NCBI GenBank assembly: GCA_964506435.1
Contig: CAZDLK010000038.1
Span: forward strand, 1 to 22,157
Direction of reading: 5' to 3'
DNA: 22,157 nucleotides
Source: JAOZHU01 sp964506435
Lineage (GTDB): Archaea; Thermoproteota; Bathyarchaeia; Bathyarchaeales; Bathycorpusculaceae
The notes below the pieces were generated by a model. The model ran no database searches. It saw only the letters and a list, made by a program, of their open reading frames with translations, and had not been told where the DNA came from. Shown here piece after piece: positions 7,184-14,587 of this stretch. Made by a program: the position numbers and the translations under genes. The first letter of the stretch is position 1, and the number at the start of each line of letters is the position of its first letter.

Positions 7184-8470
7184 GTGCAAACACTCAAAGA
7201 ACCATTAGAAAACCGAAACGGCACGCTCTACATTGACGGCGTCTCCGCTCGAGAACTATCCGAGCAGTATGACACGCCACTGTACGTTATCAGCGAAAAA
7301 CGCATTAGAGACAACTATAACCGCCTTCGCAACGCGTTAAGCCGCAATTATCAGCAAACCAGAATTTACTATGCTGCAAAAGCAAACGCAAACTTGTCTG
7401 TGCTCAAAATCCTGCAAGCCGAAGGCGCGTTTATAGACGCAGTCAGCCCCGGTGAAGTAGCGCTCGCATTGAAGGCAGGTTTTCCTACTGAGCGGATTAT
7501 GTTTACTGGAACAAGTGTCAGAAACGACGAGCTAAAATTCCTCACAGACTCCAACATAAACATAAACGTGGATTCTCTATCACAATTAGACAGGCTGCTT
7601 AGTATCAAAGTGCCCAGTCTCATTTCAATGCGCATTAACCCCGAAATTGGGGCAGGACACCACAGCCACGTAATCACCGCGGGCAAACAATCCAAATTCG
7701 GCGTGTGGGAAGAAGACGCAGTAAAAGCGTACGCCACAGCAAAAAAAGCAGGCGTTAAACGCTTTGGCATACACATGCACGTGGGCTCAGGCGTACTTGA
7801 CGCGGAACCTTACGTTTTAGCCCTTGAAAAACTGCTAAGCATAGCCAAGCGCGTTCACGAGCAAGTTGGCGTATACTTCGAGTTTATCGACATGGGCGGC
7901 GGAATTGGTGTGCCGTATAAGCCAGAAGACAAAGAGTTAGACTTGACGCTGTTCTCGGACACTGCCCTTAGCTTGTTCAAGCGGAGAATCGCTGAATATG
8001 ATTTGGGCAAGCCGATTTTCTGCGTGGAACCAGGCAGATACCTAGTTTGTGATGCGGTTGTCCTCTTGACTGCCGTGAACACAGTGAAAACTACGCCTTT
8101 CAAAAAGTTCGTCGGCGTTGACGCGGGCTTTAACACGCTAATCAGACCAACCATGTACGGCTCATACCACCCCATAGTTGTTGCAAACAAGCTGGACTCT
8201 GCGGAAGAGGAAACGGTTGATGTTGTTGGGCCAATTTGCGAGTCAGGCGACGCTTTGGCGCGGGACAGGCTTCTGCCGAAGATTGAAGAGGGCGATTTGT
8301 TAGCGGTGCTGAACGCTGGAGCGTACGGGTTCGCCATGAGTTCACAGTACAACGCTAGACCACGCGCTGCTGAAGTTCTAGTCAAAAATGGCAAGTGTGC
8401 TTTGGTTAGGAAGCGAGAGACGTTTGAGGATTTGCTGACTGGTCAACGCGTAGCGGAGTGGTTGCAGTGA
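7184..8470 (+). CDS. lysA: diaminopimelate decarboxylase
   Basis: Decarboxylates meso-diaminopimelate to L-lysine, the last step. It is a PLP-dependent fold-III (alanine racemase-like) decarboxylase. The PLP lysine is Lys66 in YYAAKANAN. HMHVGSG (about residues 197-203) and GGGIGVPY (about 240-247) bind the cofactor phosphate. EPGRYLV supplies the arginine, and PICESGD (about 345-351) has the catalytic cysteine. The length of 428 is normal. The GTG start has GGGTGA 6 bases upstream (7172-7177). The stop overlaps the dapF start codon (GTGA). Confidence 0.96.
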   Translation: MQTLKEPLENRNGTLYIDGVSARELSEQYDTPLYVISEKRIRDNYNRLRNALSRNYQQTRIYYAAKANANLSVLKILQAEGAFIDAVSPGEVALALKAGFPTERIMFTGTSVRNDELKFLTDSNININVDSLSQLDRLLSIKVPSLISMRINPEIGAGHHSHVITAGKQSKFGVWEEDAVKAYATAKKAGVKRFGIHMHVGSGVLDAEPYVLALEKLLSIAKRVHEQVGVYFEFIDMGGGIGVPYKPEDKELDLTLFSDTALSLFKRRIAEYDLGKPIFCVEPGRYLVCDAVVLLTAVNTVKTTPFKKFVGVDAGFNTLIRPTMYGSYHPIVVANKLDSAEEETVDVVGPICESGDALARDRLLPKIEEGDLLAVLNAGAYGFAMSSQYNARPRAAEVLVKNGKCALVRKRETFEDLLTGQRVAEWLQ

Positions 8471-9300
8471 AATTCTGGAAAATGCATGGTTTAGGCAACG
8501 ACTACGTTGTAATCGACAACAGACCCATGAATCTAACCACTGCAGATGCGGCTGGCTTAGCGCGGAAGCTTTGTGAGCGAAGGTTCTCGGTGGGTGCAGA
8601 CGGCTTGCTCCTAGTTGAGGCTTCGTCGGTGGCGGATGTGAAGATGCGGATTTTCAACGCTGACGGAAGCGAAGCGGAAATGTGCGGCAACGGCATACGC
8701 TGCTTCGCCAAGTACTGTTATGAAAACAACATCACCAGAAAAAAAGAGTTAACAGTGGAAACGTTAGCGGGCGTAAAGCAGACATGGCTAACAGTGAACG
8801 GTAACGTTGTCACATCAGTGCGGGTTGACATGGGCGCGCCGACACTAGAAAGAACCCGCATTCCGATGGTTGGCACGGGCACATGCGTAAACGAGGATTT
8901 GCACGTTAACGGCGAAAAATACAAGGCAACGTGCCTTTCAGTAGGTAACCCTCACTGCGTCATATTCGTTGACAACGTAGACGATTTTCCAGTGCAGCAG
9001 ATTGGTTCGAAAATTGAGAATCATAAGTGGTTTCCAAATAGAACAAACGTGGAGTTTGCCCAAGTCTTAAACCGAAACGAGCTGAGACTTCGAGTGTGGG
9101 AACGCGGCTGCGGCGAAACATTAGCCTGCGGCACTGGAGCCTGCGCCACCGTAGCGGCTGGAAACATACTCGAAAAAGTCGGTAACAAGGTTACTGTGCA
9201 TTTGCTTGGGGGCGATTTGGAAGTAGAATATGCTGAACGCCTGTCCCTGAGCGGCACAGCTGAGAAGGTTTTTGAGGGAAAACTGTTTGAGGACGTGTAA
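8467..9300 (+). CDS. dapF: diaminopimelate epimerase
   Basis: Converts LL- to meso-diaminopimelate by a cofactor-free two-cysteine mechanism. Cys73 lies in EMCGNGIR and the partner cysteine in CGETLACGTGAC (about 210-222). KMHGLGNDYVVID at the start and the 277-residue length match the family. The start is GTG 8467 rather than GTG 8458. GGAGTG (8455-8460) sits 6 bases ahead of it, and the product then begins directly with KFWKMHGLGN. The GTG shares 4 bases with the lysA stop. Confidence 0.95.
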   Translation: MKFWKMHGLGNDYVVIDNRPMNLTTADAAGLARKLCERRFSVGADGLLLVEASSVADVKMRIFNADGSEAEMCGNGIRCFAKYCYENNITRKKELTVETLAGVKQTWLTVNGNVVTSVRVDMGAPTLERTRIPMVGTGTCVNEDLHVNGEKYKATCLSVGNPHCVIFVDNVDDFPVQQIGSKIENHKWFPNRTNVEFAQVLNRNELRLRVWERGCGETLACGTGACATVAAGNILEKVGNKVTVHLLGGDLEVEYAERLSLSGTAEKVFEGKLFEDV

Positions 9301-9304
9301 GTGT

Positions 9305-10465
9305 ATGAATATTGAGTTTGCTGATAGAGTAAAGAAGCTTCCGCCTTACCTGTTCGCTGAGATTGAAAAAGCCATTAAGGAGAAGAAGGCACAGGGCGTT
9401 GACTTGATTTCCCTAAGCATAGGTGACCCTGACCTGCCGCCGCCTCAATTCGTGATAGACGCTTTCAAAGAAGAAGTAGCTAACCTGAAGAATCATAATT
9501 ATTCCTTCAGCCAAGGCGAACCTGAACTTCGACAGGCAGTGGCAGAATGGTGCAAAAAACGATTCAACGTGAATTTGACTACCGACGAAGTCATCGCCAT
9601 CATGGGCTCCAAAGAAGGCTTAGCTAACATTGCACGGGCTTTCGTGAACGCAGGCGACCGCGTGCTCGTGCCTGACCCAAGCTACCCAGTTTACAACAAC
9701 GGCGGCACCATACTCAACGACGGCACACCCGTGCCAATGCCGCTGCTTCAAGAAAACGGTTTCAAACCAGACTTCGAGGCAGTGCAGGCTGATGGGGTTA
9801 AGATGATGTTTCTGAATTACCCGAATAACCCGACAAGCGCCACAGTAGACAAAAACTTCCTTGAAGAGGCGGTGGAGTTCGCGCGGGACAACAATATCAT
9901 CCTCTGTTATGACAACGCGTATTCGGAAGTAACGTTTGACGGGTACCAAGCGCCCAGCATCTTTGAGATAGACGGCGCCATGGATGTTGCCATTGAATTC
10001 CACTCGCTCTCGAAAACATTTAACATGACGGGCGACCGCATCGCCTTTGCCGTAGGCAACAAGCAACTTGTTAACGGCTTAGCAAAAGTCAAATCGCAAA
10101 TTGATTCAGGACCGCCAGTGTACACGCAAAAAGTCGCCGTGAAAGCTTTAGCCGCTTACACAAGCCGTGAAGCGCCAGAGTTCCTACAGAAAAACAATCA
10201 GATTCTGCGGGAACGGCGTGACTTGCTGGTTGAAACTCTCTGCGGCATAGGCTACACGTGTGAAAAGCCGAAAGCGACCTTTTACGTGTGGGTAAACTGC
10301 AAAGGCGACTCGATGAAATTCGCCACAAAACTATTAGACGTTGGAGTAGCGGTGACGCCGGGTATCGGCTTCGGCAAGCACGGTGAAGGCTACGCGCGGA
10401 TAACGTTTACGCAGCCGAAGGAACGCATAAAAGAAGCTTGCGACAGAATCGCCAGTGCCTTCTAG
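9305..10465 (+). CDS. dapL: LL-diaminopimelate aminotransferase
   Basis: Converts tetrahydrodipicolinate directly to LL-diaminopimelate with glutamate, replacing the succinylase/acetylase steps. It is a PLP fold-I class I/II aminotransferase of 386 residues. SIGDPDLPPP (38-47) and NYPNNPTSA (171-179) bind substrate and cofactor. YDNAYSEVTF (202-211) holds the PLP aspartate, and the Schiff-base lysine is Lys237 in HSLSKTFNMTGDR. Other aminotransferases share these motifs; the call rests on them plus the absence of dapC/D/E and the place in a full lysine cluster. ATG 9305 is 4 bases after dapF with GAGGACGTG upstream. The stop TAG overlaps the convergent zinc-ribbon gene's stop. Confidence 0.92.
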   Translation: MNIEFADRVKKLPPYLFAEIEKAIKEKKAQGVDLISLSIGDPDLPPPQFVIDAFKEEVANLKNHNYSFSQGEPELRQAVAEWCKKRFNVNLTTDEVIAIMGSKEGLANIARAFVNAGDRVLVPDPSYPVYNNGGTILNDGTPVPMPLLQENGFKPDFEAVQADGVKMMFLNYPNNPTSATVDKNFLEEAVEFARDNNIILCYDNAYSEVTFDGYQAPSIFEIDGAMDVAIEFHSLSKTFNMTGDRIAFAVGNKQLVNGLAKVKSQIDSGPPVYTQKVAVKALAAYTSREAPEFLQKNNQILRERRDLLVETLCGIGYTCEKPKATFYVWVNCKGDSMKFATKLLDVGVAVTPGIGFGKHGEGYARITFTQPKERIKEACDRIASAF

Positions 10466-10683
10466 CATTGGCTTTGCTTGTTTTTCCAGTTTTCTTGAAG
10501 CTTCTCTGCGAGGTTGCCGTCTTCGAGGATGAATGCTCCGCGGTAGCCGCAGTTTTTGCACTCCCACAGCGACCAGAACTGAGGCAGGCCTTGAAGCCAA
10601 AAGACATCAGTTGAGCCGCATTTCGGGCAGAACTTGCCAGAGAACGGCTTCTTTTTTGCGTTTTTATTTGACGGCTCTGACAA
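10462..10683 (-). CDS. small zinc-ribbon protein
   Basis: A 73-residue protein with one zinc ribbon, made of Cys19-x2-Cys22 (FCPKCGSTDVFW) and Cys42-x2-Cys45 (WECKNCGYRGAF). A basic N-terminus precedes it and a short acidic-then-basic helix follows. Such proteins are common in archaea; the role is unknown, with nucleic-acid binding or a partner subunit likely. The start is TTG 10683: an in-frame TGA lies only three codons upstream, and GGTGA on the minus strand sits 6 bases before it. It converges with dapL, and CTAG at 10462-10465 supplies both stop codons. A different-frame ATG at 10739 (MTPKRKKPRSRYW...) lies about 30 bases after a TATA-like CTTATTTAG (10765-10773). A leader peptide or old frameshift is therefore possible. 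Confidence 0.75.
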   Translation of the reverse strand: MSEPSNKNAKKKPFSGKFCPKCGSTDVFWLQGLPQFWSLWECKNCGYRGAFILEDGNLAEKLQENWKNKQSQC

Positions 10684-11051
10684 CGGTGTTCACCAATGCT
10701 CCAGTATCTGCTTCTAGGTTTTTTACGTTTTGGCGTCATTTTGTTCTGGGAAAAGTTGCGTACACTAAATAAGCGGGTAAGTGATAGTTACTATTAGGTG
10801 TATGTGTTGCTTAGGCTGAAACGTGTATGGCGTAAGCTCACGCGTTCCAAACGAGCAAAATCACGAGCAAACACTTCAAGCGCCTATGATACGCTTCCAT
10901 ATTATTATCCAACAGAACAAGTTGATAACTTGGGCAAACTGCAAAAAAAGAAAAAACGTAGACGATAAACAGCTTCTGCGAGCTTTTGCAACTGGGCATC
11001 TTTCGGGCACGCTTTCTTTTTGGTGAACGATAAAGGAAGCTTACAGCCAGA

Positions 11052-11112
11052 TTTCAACATGTTAATAGCGCGAAAAGCAGCTAATACGGCCCTACCCCCT
11101 ATAGGTTTCTGC
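11052..11112. repeat. degenerate direct repeat, copy 1
   Basis: Begins TTTCAACATGTTAATAGCG and ends TTTCTGC; copy 2 lies 96 bases downstream. On the minus strand, 11052-11108 reads KPIGGRAVLAAFRAINMLK. Confidence 0.6.
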
Positions 11113-11129
11113 AACGAGTTTCTAATAGG

Positions 11130-11231
11130 CTACATATATGTTTGTGTTTTCAACATGCTAATGGCGTAGAAAACAGCCAATAGCGACCCCTCCCCTCCTA
11201 TTTTTCTGCTAGTTTGACTATTAGACTCCAA
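11130..11231 (-). CDS. possible 33-residue peptide carried by repeat copy 2
   Basis: A TTG-initiated minus-strand frame that contains the repeat unit KIGGEGSLLAVFYAISMLK and ends TQTYM-stop. An in-frame stop (11241-11243) lies just upstream. The matching unit in copy 1 is in the same frame and identical at 10 of 19 positions, which is why it is listed. Without evidence of expression it could equally be part of a non-coding repeat or a gene remnant. Confidence 0.2.
   Translation of the reverse strand: MESNSQTSRKIGGEGSLLAVFYAISMLKTQTYM
11148..11209. repeat. degenerate direct repeat, copy 2
   Basis: Begins TTTCAACATGCTAATGGCG and ends TTTTTCTGC, aligning with copy 1 along its whole length with scattered differences. 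On the minus strand, 11148-11204 reads KIGGEGSLLAVFYAISMLK. Confidence 0.6.
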
Positions 11232-11262
11232 ACATGCTGGTTAGTCAAGAAAGCTTGAGAAT

Positions 11263-11270
11263 ACTTTAAT
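11263..11270 (+). promoter_or_regulatory. TATA box of the secreted-protein pair
   Basis: ACTTTAAT lies 27 bases before ATG 11293 counted from its first T. Transcription would begin at the start codon, a leaderless mRNA. Confidence 0.5.
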
Positions 11271-11292
11271 TGCTAAAACAGTCCATTATAAT

Positions 11293-12069
11293 ATGGGGGT
11301 AAGAATGCGCAAAAGTGTAGTCTTACTTCTGGTTCTAATCATGATTATATTATGCCTGTTTATGGTTAAACCTGAACATGCATCAGCGCAGGTGACTACT
11401 CCAACTCCGCCGCCAGTAACTCCTTCTTCTAGTCCAGCTTCAACGCCTACTCCAACATCCACTTTGCCTACTCCAACGCTCAACTATCCCAAGCCTTCAG
11501 TTCCCCAGTTCACCGCAAAACTCGTCCATCCCCAGCCAGATGCAAACGAGACAGAAATAGAATTAACAATCACGAATCAGCCCTTTGACGCTGATAACCC
11601 AAACCATTACTCACTTGTCTATAATGTCCGCATAAGAACCCCTGATGACGAAAACTGGACTGACCTTTACAACGCTGAAGATGGCTACCCAGCCCAATCA
11701 AGCACAGATTACACGGTGCTCTTGTATGTTCTAGGCGAAAGCGCCTATTATCCACCTGCTGACTATCCTTTGGCTCCCAGCATGAAAGTTGGCGTACTTC
11801 CTACTGAGGGGCAAGTGGATTTTCAAGTGGAAGCAATGATTGGATACAGGGACAGGGGCACTTATTCAAACGGGATTATGCCCTACGTATTTAAGGGAGA
11901 AAAAAGCGGCTGGAGCAACACACAGACGATCGATGTTTCTGATTCACCAACTCAAACACACGAGCCTTTCCCTGTTGTGCCCGTTGCTGCTGTTTTCATC
12001 GCTGTAGTTGTCGGGGGTGCTGGGTTACTGGTTTACTTCAAAAAACGGGGCAGAGGTCAACCCGCATGA
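11293..12069 (+). CDS. secreted, membrane-anchored beta-domain protein (paralogue 1)
   Basis: A 258-residue surface protein. A signal sequence or N-terminal helix (residues 8-25, followed by EHASAQ) leads into a Pro/Thr/Ser linker (about 34-57). A predicted beta-sandwich follows (about 60-215), containing ELTITNQPFD, VYNVRIRTPDDENWTDLY, QVDFQVEAMIGYRDRG and KSGWSNTQTIDV. A C-terminal transmembrane helix (about 227-249) ends in a basic KKRGRGQ tail. The bulk should therefore lie outside the cell. The same segments recur in the next gene. I know this as a family of archaeal secreted proteins of unknown function (KPSVPEFTVK-type), with no enzymatic motif. The ATG is placed for leaderless initiation; ATG 11305 is an alternative. 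Confidence 0.8.
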   Translation: MGVRMRKSVVLLLVLIMIILCLFMVKPEHASAQVTTPTPPPVTPSSSPASTPTPTSTLPTPTLNYPKPSVPQFTAKLVHPQPDANETEIELTITNQPFDADNPNHYSLVYNVRIRTPDDENWTDLYNAEDGYPAQSSTDYTVLLYVLGESAYYPPADYPLAPSMKVGVLPTEGQVDFQVEAMIGYRDRGTYSNGIMPYVFKGEKSGWSNTQTIDVSDSPTQTHEPFPVVPVAAVFIAVVVGGAGLLVYFKKRGRGQPA

Positions 12070-12959
12070 AAAAAGCAACGTTAGCAGTTTGTTTGTTCAT
12101 TGTGTTGGTAGCTCCGCTGTTGCCTCTCCTGCAGTCTGGCTTAGTGTTAGCGGATACTGCTAAGCCGTCTGTTCCAGAATTCACGGTGAAGTTTGTGAAT
12201 GCTTCCTATAGTGTAACTACAACAAATCCTTATACTGGGTTAGAAGAAACTGAATTAATAAGCAATAACACGATTGAAATTACAATCAATAATCAGCCAT
12301 TTGAATACTCAGACTTTCAAATATACTATAATATTCGTGTCAAGCCTCACTTTGAAGGCAATTGGACTGAAATTTACCCATTGCAAAATCAAACCAGTTC
12401 ATACGATGGAGATGATACTTTTTCTTATGCACAGTATATAAATGATGATTCTTCGCCTCAATCAGAATCAAGCTACACCATTATTACTTTCTCTGTTGTG
12501 CCAACAGACGTTTATCAAGCATCAGGCTACGATGTTCGGAGGTACTACTCTGGAACAGAAGGTCAAGAAGGCATATATTCTGCATTCTTACGTGCTATTC
12601 CAGATGGTGCTCAAGTTGATTTTCAAGTAGAGGCGTTAGTTGGGCATAATTCTACATACTGGTATATTCAACATCCTTTGTTTCCTCAATATGGGGGATA
12701 TAATGCAACTGCAATCGCCTATGATTTAACAAGCGGTTGGAGCAGCACACAGACAATAACAATCGGCGGAAGCGCGTCCACAACAACCCCAACTACGTCG
12801 CCCACTCAATACCCAACGGCAACTCCCGATTCCCAAAGTGATGCGGATCAACAAGGCTTTAGCTGGACAGAGATCAGCTTAATCGTCGCGTTAGGCGTTA
12901 TAGTCGCATTGCTCTTTGTTATTGCGCTTATGCACAGAAGACAAGCACCAAAAAAATGA
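12066..12959 (+). CDS. secreted, membrane-anchored beta-domain protein (paralogue 2)
   Basis: A 297-residue relative of the gene before it. The signal sequence is residues 4-29. The beta domain starts KPSVPEFTVKFV and includes IEITINNQPFEY, YYNIRVKPHFEGNWTEIY, QVDFQVEALVGHNS and SGWSSTQTITI. A Thr/Ser/Pro linker (about 238-258) and a C-terminal helix (about 264-288) with a basic tail follow. Several N-x-S/T sites (NNT, NWT, NQT, NST, NAT) fit archaeal surface glycosylation. Its ATG overlaps the preceding stop (ATGA), so the two are co-translated and arose by tandem duplication. In paralogue 1 the Pro/Thr linker is N-terminal; here it is C-terminal. Function is unknown. Confidence 0.8.
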   Translation: MKKATLAVCLFIVLVAPLLPLLQSGLVLADTAKPSVPEFTVKFVNASYSVTTTNPYTGLEETELISNNTIEITINNQPFEYSDFQIYYNIRVKPHFEGNWTEIYPLQNQTSSYDGDDTFSYAQYINDDSSPQSESSYTIITFSVVPTDVYQASGYDVRRYYSGTEGQEGIYSAFLRAIPDGAQVDFQVEALVGHNSTYWYIQHPLFPQYGGYNATAIAYDLTSGWSSTQTITIGGSASTTTPTTSPTQYPTATPDSQSDADQQGFSWTEISLIVALGVIVALLFVIALMHRRQAPKK

Positions 12960-12969
12960 AAGTTGTTAT

Positions 12970-13401
12970 TTAGCGGCTGCTTTTTTTATACTTCAACCCT
13001 TTACGGATGGCAAGAGCAGCAAGAAACGTTGTTGACACAACCAAACCAAAAATAGACACCCAAAGTACCTGAGCATAAATCACAGGAGGCTCAACGAAAA
13101 GAATACTTACAGAATAGTAGTTATTTTGATACTCCAAGTTGCTTGTCCCGTGCTGATTCATTAGATCATCAATTTCCGTGTCATCCAACAAATGAAAAGG
13201 AACTGGTTCTCCCAGATGGGAAATAGCTTGTAACAAAACAGGCTCAGCCTCTGTTACAACAAAATATTCTTCCGGTTTATTCGACAGTTTTTCTGCCACC
13301 AACGCGTTAAATGCAAGTTCAATAGAAGAGACTGAAATCAGAATTGCCGCGCATAAAACCACTATTACAGTTAACCCTATGAAAACTTTCGAGGCTTTCA
13401 A
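12970..13401 (-). CDS. small membrane protein with two transmembrane helices
   Basis: A 143-residue protein not recognised as a known family. The first hydrophobic helix is residues 7-27 and the second about 108-130, followed by a basic tail (RKGLKYKKSSR). The roughly 80 residues between are acidic and likely extracellular. The start is TTG 13401, supported by GAGGAG on the minus strand 9 bases upstream; no ATG is available in frame. It converges with the secreted-protein pair, leaving a 10-base gap. Confidence 0.6.
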   Translation of the reverse strand: MKASKVFIGLTVIVVLCAAILISVSSIELAFNALVAEKLSNKPEEYFVVTEAEPVLLQAISHLGEPVPFHLLDDTEIDDLMNQHGTSNLEYQNNYYSVSILFVEPPVIYAQVLWVSIFGLVVSTTFLAALAIRKGLKYKKSSR

Positions 13402-13473
13402 TTTATCAGTCTCCTCGTTATAACTAATTTAGTTGAAAAATATTCTGCCTTATCAACATTACGTTGGGCATTT

Positions 13474-13502
13474 ATGCATAAAAAACAAACAAAAAAATGA
13501 AA
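13474..13502 (-). terminator. T-rich terminator after the methylene-H4MPT dehydrogenase gene
   Basis: Read on the minus strand, the bases after the stop give TTTTCATTTTTTTGTTTG then GTTTTTTATG, a strong U-rich tract without a hairpin. Confidence 0.5.
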
Positions 13503-13516
13503 AGATGAGCTGTTAA

Positions 13517-14461
13517 TTATTTAGCAGCTACTTTTGCCAGCTTCTTCATTATCGCTTCTTTAGCGATGGTGTACGCGATTGCGTAGTCAAACAAGCCCTG
13601 CGGCTCAGCCGTCGCGCGCTTAATCATTTCCGTTTCAGTCTTAATCTTCAACTTGCCAATAGCTAATGCACCGATGCCGTAAACGCCCGCTTTTAGCTCT
13701 TTCCCGTCATCAGTCACGCCCAAGCCTTCAACACCTAATGGTTTAATCGCGTTGATGTCCGCGACTATCCTGCATTTTGCACCGTACTTGTCCAACTCGG
13801 CAAGCGAGAGCAATTGGATTCCGCCTGCGCCTGCGGCAAGAACAATCTCTGCGTCTGCAATAGCCGCGCCAGTCTGCTCTGAACTCTTAACCTCGACTAC
13901 TTTGACTCTTTCAGCGCCAACTTCCGCATTTATCTTATCCGCAACAGCCTGGCCCTTTGCCAAAGAACGCGACGTAATGGTCACATTAGCTTTTTCCGCA
14001 GCGTAGATTCTTGCGGCTGTCTGCCCAACTGGTCCTGTACCAGCAAGCACAGTCACGTTCTTGCCTTCCAACGTTCCAAAACCCTGCCCAAGCGATGCAC
14101 CTAAAGTTTTTGCTACTGCAGCAGCAGCGGTTGAGTACCCGCCTCTTGGGTCAACGATTATGCTGTTTCCCCATGGGGCTGACTTCATGCATTTCTGCGT
14201 TGCAGCGACAACTTCGTTGACCATGTCGAAGTTGCTTCCGTTAATGAATATCTTCGTGTGTTTTGCGCCTTCAGGTCCTCTTGGGAAGAGCGTGTCGTAA
14301 ACGATTCTCGCTGCGTCTTCGCCTGTTACGTTTTCGTATTTGAATATCATTGAGTCTGGAAACGCGTCTATTGCCACCAGCATGTCGAAGGGGCTTGCGT
14401 ACTTGTCGGTGTCTAAGAAAACGAAAACTGTTTTAAACTGTGGTTCCGTCAAATTTTGCAC
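13517..14461 (-). CDS. NAD(P)-dependent methylene-tetrahydromethanopterin dehydrogenase (MtdA/MtdB-like)
   Basis: A likely cytosolic C1 enzyme that interconverts methylene- and methenyl-tetrahydromethanopterin (or a folate-type carrier) with NAD(P). The N-terminal catalytic-type domain (about 10-125) has KYASPFDMLVAIDA and the glycine-rich PRGGYSTAAAAVAKTLG. The Rossmann domain begins at GTGPVGQTAARIY (141-153), followed by ITSRSLAKG, the usual place for NADP-phosphate recognition. The 314-residue length is close to MtdA/MtdB (about 290). This differs from the F420-dependent Mtd of methanogens. A glutamyl-tRNA reductase- or shikimate dehydrogenase-like fold was considered, but the N-terminal domain fits MtdB better. 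The start is GTG 14461, six bases after the start expected from CTTAAATG (14489-14496), a near-leaderless arrangement. Confidence 0.75.
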   Translation of the reverse strand: MQNLTEPQFKTVFVFLDTDKYASPFDMLVAIDAFPDSMIFKYENVTGEDAARIVYDTLFPRGPEGAKHTKIFINGSNFDMVNEVVAATQKCMKSAPWGNSIIVDPRGGYSTAAAAVAKTLGASLGQGFGTLEGKNVTVLAGTGPVGQTAARIYAAEKANVTITSRSLAKGQAVADKINAEVGAERVKVVEVKSSEQTGAAIADAEIVLAAGAGGIQLLSLAELDKYGAKCRIVADINAIKPLGVEGLGVTDDGKELKAGVYGIGALAIGKLKIKTETEMIKRATAEPQGLFDYAIAYTIAKEAIMKKLAKVAAK

Positions 14462-14488
14462 CTAAACTGTTTGTGAATGCAGTTTACC

Positions 14489-14537
14489 CATTTAAGAATT
14501 ATCACAAACCACAGCGGGTTTCTGCATATCTTTAATA
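14489..14537. promoter_or_regulatory. divergent promoter region (two TATA boxes)
   Basis: CTTAAATG on the minus strand (14489-14496) serves the methylene-H4MPT dehydrogenase gene. CTTTAATA on the plus strand (14530-14537) serves the M42 peptidase gene, with transcription expected near 14560. Confidence 0.45.
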
Positions 14538-14587
14538 ATTCGGTTTCTCAAAATTGTAACCATCAACAGTTCAAGAAGGCATGGAAC

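Larger units (their letters stand above)
10684..11292. other. 609-base stretch without a convincing gene
   Basis: It holds the possible promoter of the zinc-ribbon gene (minus-strand CTTATTTAG, 10765-10773) and small unconvincing frames (10823-11026 plus, 10905-11114 minus). A two-copy degenerate repeat lies at 11052-11112 and 11148-11209, and a TATA box at 11263-11270 precedes the next gene. No tRNA-like fold was found. Confidence 0.6.

Noticed and set aside
10823..11114. Short frames on both strands (67 and 69 codons)
   Set aside because: They overlap each other, lack recognisable domains and SD sequences, and contain low-complexity Lys/Phe runs. The only part of interest is the repeat at 11052-11112.
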